Source: Candidatus Moraniibacteriota bacterium (GTDB lineage: Bacteria > Patescibacteriota > Minisyncoccia > Moranbacterales > UBA1568). From it: a stretch of DNA of 6,989 nucleotides. A program made the translations under genes and the position numbers. How positions within the stretch are numbered: position 1 is the stretch's first letter; each line of letters begins with the position of its first letter. Positions 1 to 4,579 of this stretch are shown piece by piece. Below the pieces are notes generated by a model. That model had not been told where the DNA came from. It ran no database searches and worked only from the letters and a program-made list of their open reading frames with translations. Where the stretch lies: NCBI GenBank assembly GCA_030690925.1, contig JAUYFO010000001.1:1-6989 (forward strand), given 5' to 3'.

Positions 1-662
1 ATGATGAGAGTGCGCTCGAACTGGCCGAAAGCTTCAGCATTGATACGGAAGTAGGCCTGCAGTGGTAGTGCCACGTGGACCCCTTTGGGGACGTAGACGA
101 AGGAGCCCCCTGACCAGACTGCGGAGTTGAGAGCCGCGAACTTGTTGTCGTGCGCGGGAATCAGCGTGCCGAAATATTTCTTGACCAGTTCCGGGTATTT
201 TTTGACAGCCGTGTCCATGTCACAAAAGATGACGCCAAGCTTATTGAGCTCGCGACTGACGCTTTCATAGACGACTTCGGATTCATATTGAGCCGAGACG
301 CCGGCAAGGAATTTCTTCTCTGCTTCTGGTACGCCGATGCGGTCGTAGGTGTCTTTGATTTCTTGTGGGAGATCATCCCAGGAATTCGCCTGCTTATCAG
401 TGGCCCGCAGGTAGTAGGTGATAGCATCAAAATCGATCGGTGCCAGATCGGCTCCCCAGGTGGGCATGGGTTTCTCGGTAAAGATCTGGTAAGCACGAAG
501 ACGGAAGTCACGCACCCAAGTGGATTCCTTTTTCACTTTGGAGATTTCTCGTACGATTTCCTCAGAAATACCCAGATTGGTCTTGTGCACCGACCGTTCG
601 GGCATGGAAAAACCATACTTGTAGTCGTCGAGATCGAGATTGTTCTTGTCAGTTTTTTTCAT
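1..662 (-). CDS. sufB: SufB, Fe-S cluster scaffold subunit (N-terminal part; runs off left edge)
   Basis: SufB is the scaffold subunit of the cytoplasmic SufBCD complex, on which Fe-S clusters are built with SufC ATPase energy before transfer to apoproteins. The reading frame starts at an ATG at 662 and stays open for 220 codons to the window edge, about half of the usual 460-490 residues. Translating the reverse strand gives clear family blocks: an N-terminal YKYGFSMPERSVHKTNLG, then LGVIFCDMDTAVKKYPELV, DNKFAALNSAVWSGGSFVYV, PKGVHVALPLQAYFRIN and GQFERTLI at the edge. These match the conserved SufB core. The C-terminal cysteine and other assembly residues known in E. coli SufB lie outside the window and cannot be checked. 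It starts 6 bp after the sufC stop, in the same operon, with only a weak GAG-type Shine-Dalgarno. Family assignment is firm; completeness of the gene is unknown. Confidence 0.96.
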   Translation of the reverse strand, partial: MKKTDKNNLDLDDYKYGFSMPERSVHKTNLGISEEIVREISKVKKESTWVRDFRLRAYQIFTEKPMPTWGADLAPIDFDAITYYLRATDKQANSWDDLPQEIKDTYDRIGVPEAEKKFLAGVSAQYESEVVYESVSRELNKLGVIFCDMDTAVKKYPELVKKYFGTLIPAHDNKFAALNSAVWSGGSFVYVPKGVHVALPLQAYFRINAEAFGQFERTLI

Positions 663-668
663 GACACT

Positions 669-1382
669 CTAGATATTTTCAAAACCTTTTTCCTCAATCT
701 TTTTGGCCAGGGCCGCTTTGCCGGTCTTGACCAGCTGCCCATTTTTTATCACTAGGACCTCATCTGGTTTGACGTATCTGAGGAGACGAGTGGAGTGGGT
801 GATATAGACTAGGGTCGTTTCTTTGGGGAGATGACTATTCAAGAAACGAGAAATGGTTTTGATAGCATCGACATCTACACCAGTATCAATTTCATCGAAG
901 AGAACAAAAGAGGGCTTTAGCATTACTGCTTGCAATGCTTCAAATTTCTTTTTCTCACCGCCAGAAAAACCTTCGTTGAGCGATCGTTTGAGGAGCTCGT
1001 CTTTGATATGAAGTTCCTTGGCATAGACGCGGACCTGTTTGTGGAGAGCGACTGGATTCATTTTTTTCTCCAGGGCAAGACGGAGGAGATCGAAAACGGT
1101 GACACCAGGAATTTCGAGTGGTGTTTGGAAAGAGAGGAATATCCCCATCTTGGCCCGAGCATCTGGAGTGAGTGTCTTGATATTTTTCTTGCCGACGAGA
1201 ATTTTGGAGGCACGGGAGTAGGTGATAGCAGGGTGCCCCATGATGGCACTGGCCAGGGTGGACTTGCCGGAACCGTTGGGGCCCATGAGAGCATAGGTTT
1301 TTCCGGGGAGAAAAGCGAACGAAATATCGTCGAGGATTTTTTTCTTGTCAATGGACACAGAAAGATGTTGGAGGGTAAACAT
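669..1382 (-). CDS. sufC: SufC, Fe-S assembly ATPase
   Basis: SufC is the soluble ABC-type ATPase of SufBCD; ATP-driven dimerisation remodels SufB-SufD during cluster assembly. The 237-residue product has the whole ABC set in order: Walker A GPNGSGKST (34-42), Q-loop Q86 in SFQTPLEIPGV, signature FSGGEKKK (139-146), Walker B and catalytic glutamate FVLFDEID (D163, E164), D-loop TGVDVDA, and switch H196 in ITHSTRLL. The FQTPLEIPG and FSGGEKKK stretches and the EEKGFENI tail are characteristic of SufC, not of transporter ATPases, and no membrane partner lies next to it. Length is close to the usual 245-250. It starts 3 bp after the regulator's stop. The bases before the ATG are pyrimidine-rich with no Shine-Dalgarno, so translation is probably coupled to the upstream gene. 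The order sufC-sufB is that of minimal SUF systems. Confidence 0.97.
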   Translation of the reverse strand: MFTLQHLSVSIDKKKILDDISFAFLPGKTYALMGPNGSGKSTLASAIMGHPAITYSRASKILVGKKNIKTLTPDARAKMGIFLSFQTPLEIPGVTVFDLLRLALEKKMNPVALHKQVRVYAKELHIKDELLKRSLNEGFSGGEKKKFEALQAVMLKPSFVLFDEIDTGVDVDAIKTISRFLNSHLPKETTLVYITHSTRLLRYVKPDEVLVIKNGQLVKTGKAALAKKIEEKGFENI

Positions 1383-1385
1383 AGA

Positions 1386-1805
1386 CTAGGGAGTGGAGAA
1401 TTTATGGTTCTTGGGGATTAGGCTATGGATACTGATGCGAGAGAGGGTGGTTTCGATTTCTGTTTCGAGCTTGCGCCACACCTCGTTGGTCTGGCAGTGG
1501 CTGGGCTGGAAACAGGGGAGCTCTCCTCTTACGGGTGTGGCGAAGGGTTTCATTGGCCCATCGAGGGCACGGAGAATCTCCCAGGTATTGACGTCTTTAC
1601 TGCCACGGGCTAGGGAATAGCCACCAGAGGTTCCTTTTTTAGCTTCTACTAAACTGGCTCGACGCAAAATCTGAAGAATCTTTTCCAAGTAATCCTGAGG
1701 GAGGTGTTCGGCTTCAGCTAGAGCATGAATAGACAATGGTTTTTTGGACTGAGCTAAGGCTAAAACAGCACGTACGCCGTAGTAGGCTTTTTTGGAAATT
1801 TTCAT
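1386..1805 (-). CDS. Rrf2/IscR-family transcriptional regulator with a depleted cluster-ligand set
   Basis: This 139-residue protein is a winged-helix regulator of the Rrf2 family, whose members (IscR, SufR-like proteins, NsrR, CymR) control Fe-S assembly, NO response or cysteine metabolism. The N-terminus MKISKKAYYGVRAVLALA, the recognition region LPQDYLEKILQILRRASLV and the wing KGTSGGYSLAR are typical. The region after the dimer helix aligns with IscR without gaps: C98 and C104 sit where E. coli IscR has Cys98 and Cys104, but the place of Cys92 is V92 and that of His107 is N107. A standard [2Fe-2S] site with three Cys and one His is therefore not present; a cluster with other ligands, or none, is possible. 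As first gene of the suf operon with an IscR-type palindrome at its promoter, it is inferred to be the local autoregulator of sufCB. The ATG at 1805 fits the family N-terminus; the Shine-Dalgarno is poor. Confidence 0.93.
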   Translation of the reverse strand: MKISKKAYYGVRAVLALAQSKKPLSIHALAEAEHLPQDYLEKILQILRRASLVEAKKGTSGGYSLARGSKDVNTWEILRALDGPMKPFATPVRGELPCFQPSHCQTNEVWRKLETEIETTLSRISIHSLIPKNHKFSTP

Positions 1806-1844
1806 AATAATTTCTGAATTATTACCCTGAGCCTCTTGAATGGC

Positions 1845-1882
1845 AGTATACGAATTCGGACTAAATTTGTCTGATTTATACT
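1845..1882. promoter_or_regulatory. Candidate IscR/Rrf2-type operator at the suf operon start site
   Basis: The core GACTAAATTTGTC (1859-1871) is a near-perfect inverted repeat with GAC/GTC arms around an AT-rich centre. It resembles the core of the E. coli IscR type 1 site, GACTRWWWYAGTC, with one core mismatch in either orientation. The outer bases AGTATA (1845-1850) and TATACT (1877-1882) form a further inverted pair, although their centre is shifted by about 1.5 bp. The core starts at the predicted +1 of the leftward promoter, so a bound repressor would block RNA polymerase. Being next to a gene for an Rrf2-family protein supports the call. The outer flanks of the IscR consensus match poorly, so the owner of the site is inferred. 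Confidence 0.55.
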
Positions 1883-1906
1883 ACCAGGGGCAGCATAACA
1901 TGTCAA
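1878..1906 (-). promoter_or_regulatory. Sigma-70 type promoter of the rrf2-sufC-sufB operon
   Basis: On the minus strand a perfect -35 TTGACA (1906-1901) is followed after exactly 17 bp by a -10 TAGTAT (1883-1878, 4 of 6 consensus). Transcription would start near 1871, leaving a leader of about 65 nt before the regulator's ATG at 1805. The spacing and perfect -35 make this the strongest promoter-like signal in the window. Confidence 0.7.
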
Positions 1907-1914
1907 TATTATTA

Positions 1915-1943
1915 TGGACAAGGGAGGGCATCTCTGGTACAAG
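1915..1943 (+). promoter_or_regulatory. Probable promoter of the gene at 1981
   Basis: TGGACA (1915-1920, 5 of 6 matches to the -35 consensus) is followed after 17 bp by TACAAG (1938-1943, 4 of 6), which has an extended -10 TG at 1935-1936. A start near 1950 would leave a leader of about 30 nt carrying the strong ribosome binding site. The weak -10 hexamer keeps confidence moderate. Confidence 0.42.
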
Positions 1944-1968
1944 TGAGTAACATCCTTTAACAATAATT

Positions 1969-1974
1969 GGGAGG
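1969..1974 (+). promoter_or_regulatory. Strong ribosome binding site fixing the GTG start at 1981
   Basis: GGGAGG lies 6 bp before the GTG at 1981. It is the best Shine-Dalgarno in the window and decides both that the following frame is a real gene and where it starts. Confidence 0.75.
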
Positions 1975-1980
1975 TTTTCT

Positions 1981-2403
1981 GTGAACGACCGACTCGCTCC
2001 TAAAGCTATTGTGGCCCTTTGCAATAGTCCGAGCGCACTGTTACGGTCGCTCGGTGTAGAAGAAATTATCTACCGTTTTCGCCCCCAGGCTCTTTGGCAC
2101 AAGACCGGAGACATCACCCTCGGTACTCTTGATTGCGACATCGCGAGCAACGGTCGAGCCTATCCTTTGCGTATAGAGAGAGTGGACGATACAGTAGAAC
2201 GGCTCAGACTCCTCTGCTTGCGCGACAATCAGCATAATCTCTACAAGATTGTCACCCTGCGGTTTGACTATCTCACAGGGGAACATCTGTTCGAAATCTG
2301 CTTCAATAAGTACCGTGACCTCGAAGTGTTTACGGTTTCTCAACTGGGAACGGCAGGCTATCAGCTGCTTCCTCTTTGTCAGTCACCAATCATCTACCCC
2401 TGA
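1981..2403 (+). CDS. Hypothetical protein of 140 aa, no family recognised
   Basis: I do not recognise this protein. Evidence that it is a gene: a GTG start 6 bp after GGGAGG, an upstream promoter candidate, 140 uninterrupted codons with natural codon choice, and a terminator-like sequence right after the stop. The product looks soluble and globular: no signal peptide and no membrane helix. It has alternating hydrophobic/charged segments such as LYKIVTLRFDYLTGEHLFEI that read as beta strands, and five cysteines (C14, C52, C79, C107, C133) that form no CxxC pair. Its codons lean to CTC and ATC more than those of the operon to its right, which may hint at a different origin, though this is an impression and not a calculation. 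It is divergent from the suf operon and separate from the dus operon, so context gives no functional clue beyond a possible shared control region with the suf regulator. Confidence 0.75.
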   Translation: MNDRLAPKAIVALCNSPSALLRSLGVEEIIYRFRPQALWHKTGDITLGTLDCDIASNGRAYPLRIERVDDTVERLRLLCLRDNQHNLYKIVTLRFDYLTGEHLFEICFNKYRDLEVFTVSQLGTAGYQLLPLCQSPIIYP

Positions 2404-2453
2404 AACCGTCCCGAAAACTCTCGGAGCAGGTTTCTGGGGTTTCTTTTTTTCTT
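2402..2453 (+). terminator. Possible intrinsic terminator after the hypothetical gene
   Basis: GAAACC (2402-2407, overlapping the stop codon) can pair with GGTTTC at 2429-2434 or at 2438-2443. The second copy is followed at once by a run of seven T (2444-2450). A small inner hairpin, CCGA with TCGG (2411-2414 and 2421-2424), could stack inside. The long loop makes this weaker than a textbook terminator, but the stem followed by the T run just after a stop fits the role. Confidence 0.45.
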
Positions 2454-2483
2454 CAAATAGGCTACAGTACGCTACACTTTTCT

Positions 2484-2492
2484 TGCTATACT
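2484..2492 (+). promoter_or_regulatory. Extended -10 promoter of the dus-mnmA-mutY-lgt operon
   Basis: TGC followed by TATACT (2487-2492) is an extended -10 element with 5 of 6 hexamer matches. No good -35 is seen at 16-18 bp, which extended -10 promoters can do without. Transcription would start near 2499, only about 7 nt before the ATG at 2506, so the leader is very short and can hold only a partial AGAG Shine-Dalgarno. Confidence 0.5.
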
Positions 2493-2505
2493 CTTGTAGA
2501 GAATT

Positions 2506-3513
2506 ATGAAACCATTTTTAGGATTTTGGGGACAGCTGAAGAAACCTTTTTTTGTTTTGGCACCACTGGCCAACGTTACAGATGCGGTGTTTCGTAAGCA
2601 CATCATCCGTTATAGCAAACCGGCTGTTTTGTGGACGGAATTTGTCTCGGCGGATGGACTGTGTCACCCCAAGGGACGGGCAGCCTTGATACGAGACTTG
2701 AGGTATTCTGAAGAAGAACGGCCGATTGTGGCTCAGCTTTTTACCGCTCATCCTGAGAATATGCGTGAAGCAGCCAAACTGGTGACGGAACTGGGCTTTG
2801 ATGGGATCGACATCAACATGGGTTGTCCGGACAAGAACGTCATGAGGCAGGGAGCCGGAGCAGCCTGTATGAAGGATCCGGAATTGGCACAGCAGCTTAT
2901 TTTCGCTGCGCGTGAAGGATCACTAGCGGCCGGGAAAGAACTGCCCATCTCTGTCAAAACCCGCTTAGGGTTTAATGAAGATACCTTGGAAGAATGGCTG
3001 CCAAAACTATTGGAAGCGCAGCCAGCAGTGATTACTCTTCATGCCCGAACGAAGAAAGATATGTCCAAGGTCCCAGCCCGATGGGAACGAGTGCAGCGCG
3101 CGGTGGAAATTGCTGCTGGATCCGGCACCCTTATTTTTGGCAATGGGGATGTGCAAGATATCACTGACGCCGAACAAAAAGTGCGAGAAACAGGTGTCGA
3201 TGGCGTGATGTTGGGACGGGCTATTTTTGGCAACCCGTGGTTGTTTGATAAGAATAATCAGGTGACGGTGCGAGAAAAGTTGTTAGCGGCTGTAGAACAT
3301 ACTAAGCTGTTTGAAGAAACATGGCAGGATACCAAAAGTTTTGAGCTTATGAAAAAACACTACCAAGCCTATATCAACCACTTTCCCAAGGCCAAGGAGT
3401 TGCGGGTGGAGCTGATGAGTTGTCATAGTGCTCGGGAGGTAGAAAAAATTATTGAAAGGTTTCTTGGAGATCATGCCGACCTCGCCAAAAAGTATAGTAC
3501 GATACAGATATGA
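2506..3513 (+). CDS. dus: tRNA-dihydrouridine synthase
   Basis: Dus enzymes are cytoplasmic FMN- and NADPH-dependent reductases that turn uridines in the tRNA D-loop (and some other positions) into dihydrouridine. The 335-residue product has the FMN-binding TIM barrel followed by a helical tRNA-binding tail. Visible motifs in order: LAPLANVTDAVFR (18-30) at the barrel start, FTAHPENM, DGIDINMGCPDKNV with catalytic C107, ISVKTRLGF (K151, R153), TLHARTKK (H179), FGNGDV (211-216) and GVMLGRAIFGNPWLF, which holds the flavin phosphate. All key positions are present and the length is normal. Which of the Dus subfamilies it belongs to, and so which tRNA position it modifies, cannot be decided by eye; in a small genome it may be the only one. 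It heads the operon and overlaps mnmA by 4 bp (ATGA), so the two tRNA modification genes are translationally coupled. Confidence 0.96.
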   Translation: MKPFLGFWGQLKKPFFVLAPLANVTDAVFRKHIIRYSKPAVLWTEFVSADGLCHPKGRAALIRDLRYSEEERPIVAQLFTAHPENMREAAKLVTELGFDGIDINMGCPDKNVMRQGAGAACMKDPELAQQLIFAAREGSLAAGKELPISVKTRLGFNEDTLEEWLPKLLEAQPAVITLHARTKKDMSKVPARWERVQRAVEIAAGSGTLIFGNGDVQDITDAEQKVRETGVDGVMLGRAIFGNPWLFDKNNQVTVREKLLAAVEHTKLFEETWQDTKSFELMKKHYQAYINHFPKAKELRVELMSCHSAREVEKIIERFLGDHADLAKKYSTIQI

Positions 3514-4577
3514 ACATTGCGGTGCTGGTATCGGGTGGGGTGGATAGTTCGGTGGTTTTGCGCTTGCTTAAAGAGCAGGGGCACGAACTGACAGCTTTCT
3601 ACCTGAAAATTTGGCTGGAAGACGAGCTGTCTTTCTTGGGCGAATGTCCATGGGAAGATGATTTGTCATACGTGCGAGCCGTATGTGAGCAAGCCAATGT
3701 ACCACTGGAGATAGTGCCGTTTCAAGAGGAGTACTGGGCGCAGGTGGTGGCCTACACTATGAATGAAGTAAAGGCGGGTCGAACTCCGAATCCGGATATG
3801 TTGTGTAACGCTCGGATCAAGTTTGGATCGTTTTACGATTTTTTGGATAAAAATTATGCGGGACAGTTTAAGAAGATTGCCACGGGGCATTATGCCTGGA
3901 TAGAAGTGTTAGGTGGGAAAACTGTACTCACGCTGTCGCCGGACCTAGTGAAAGATCAAACCTACTTTCTCTCCCAGCTCTCCCAAATGCAGATCAGTCG
4001 GGCGTTGTTTCCGATTGGGAAACGAGAGAAGGGTGAGGTACGGAAGCTGGCGGAGAAATTTGAACTCCCTAATGCCAAGCGCAAGGACAGCCAAGGGATT
4101 TGTTTCTTAGGCAAGATTCCGTTTGATAAGTTCTTGGAGTATCACCTGGGGAAAAGACCAGGGAAATTAATCGAATACGAAACGGGAGCAGTGCTCGGTG
4201 AGCACGATGGCTTTTGGTATTACACGGTCGGGCAACGCCGTGGTATCAAACTCTCCGGTGGGCCGTGGTACGTAATCAAGAAAGATACTGCCAAGAACCA
4301 AGTCTTTATTTCCCACGGGGAACACAAGGAACTTCTAGCGCGTGATTCTTTTGTGGTCGGTGGTATGAGTTGGATTGCTGGCACGAGACCAGAAAAGAAA
4401 GAGCTTCAGGTAAAGATTCGCCACGGCGCCAAAATGTACCAGGCGACAGTGGAATACCGGGAAGATGAAAACGTACAAGTCACACTCAAAGAAAAAGACC
4501 CAGGTATTGCGGAGGGTCAGTTTGCCGTATTTTACGACGGCGCGGTGTGTTTGGGGGGTGGGGTGATTACGAAATAA
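3510..4577 (+). CDS. mnmA: tRNA-specific 2-thiouridylase MnmA
   Basis: MnmA uses ATP and a persulfide sulfur to convert U34 of tRNA-Lys, -Glu and -Gln to 2-thiouridine, which stabilises wobble decoding. The 355-residue protein has normal length and all landmarks: the PP-loop SGGVDSS (8-14) that adenylates the uridine, the catalytic cysteine C99 in NPDMLCNARIKFG, TGHYAWI (125-131), KDQTYFL, the second active cysteine C198 in DSQGICFLG that takes up the persulfide, and the C-terminal barrel with GFWYYTVGQRRGI and AVFYDGAVCLGGGVI. Its ATG overlaps the dus stop in an ATGA and there is no Shine-Dalgarno, so it is probably read by coupling. In E. coli the sulfur comes from IscS through a Tus relay; no relay gene is in the window, so sulfur is inferred to come from a cysteine desulfurase elsewhere, perhaps SufS of the neighbouring operon. 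Confidence 0.97.
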   Translation: MNIAVLVSGGVDSSVVLRLLKEQGHELTAFYLKIWLEDELSFLGECPWEDDLSYVRAVCEQANVPLEIVPFQEEYWAQVVAYTMNEVKAGRTPNPDMLCNARIKFGSFYDFLDKNYAGQFKKIATGHYAWIEVLGGKTVLTLSPDLVKDQTYFLSQLSQMQISRALFPIGKREKGEVRKLAEKFELPNAKRKDSQGICFLGKIPFDKFLEYHLGKRPGKLIEYETGAVLGEHDGFWYYTVGQRRGIKLSGGPWYVIKKDTAKNQVFISHGEHKELLARDSFVVGGMSWIAGTRPEKKELQVKIRHGAKMYQATVEYREDENVQVTLKEKDPGIAEGQFAVFYDGAVCLGGGVITK

Positions 4578-4579
4578 CT

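Larger units (their letters stand above)
1806..1980. other. Divergent intergenic control region
   Basis: This 175-bp gap separates the leftward rrf2-sufCB operon from the rightward gene at 1981. It is AT-rich and dense in signals: a leftward promoter, a rightward promoter, an IscR-like operator and a small hairpin at the regulator's start codon, each listed separately. I see no additional gene or structured RNA in it. Confidence 0.7.

Noticed and set aside
150..755. Long plus-strand open frame of about 200 codons opposite sufB
   Set aside because: It is the antisense shadow of sufB and the end of sufC; the minus-strand frame has unmistakable SufB motifs and the plus frame has none.
930..1421. 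Plus-strand open frame opposite sufC
   Set aside because: Shadow of sufC; the minus frame has Walker A, signature and Walker B.
1877..1882. TATACT on the plus strand as a rightward -10
   Set aside because: No usable -35 is found 16-18 bp upstream, and it lies 98 bp from the GTG start; the TGGACA/TACAAG pair is better placed.
2041..2343. Minus-strand 100-codon frame inside the 1981 gene
   Set aside because: The plus-strand frame is longer and has a GTG 6 bp after GGGAGG; the minus frame has no ribosome binding site or recognisable domain.
4553..4563. G-quadruplex at the end of mnmA
   Set aside because: Only two G runs (six and four) are present; four separate runs of three or more are not.
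4547..4579. GTG at 4547 as the mutY start
   Set aside because: It would add 11 residues without family similarity and overlap mnmA by 31 bp; the ATG at 4580 is the simpler choice.
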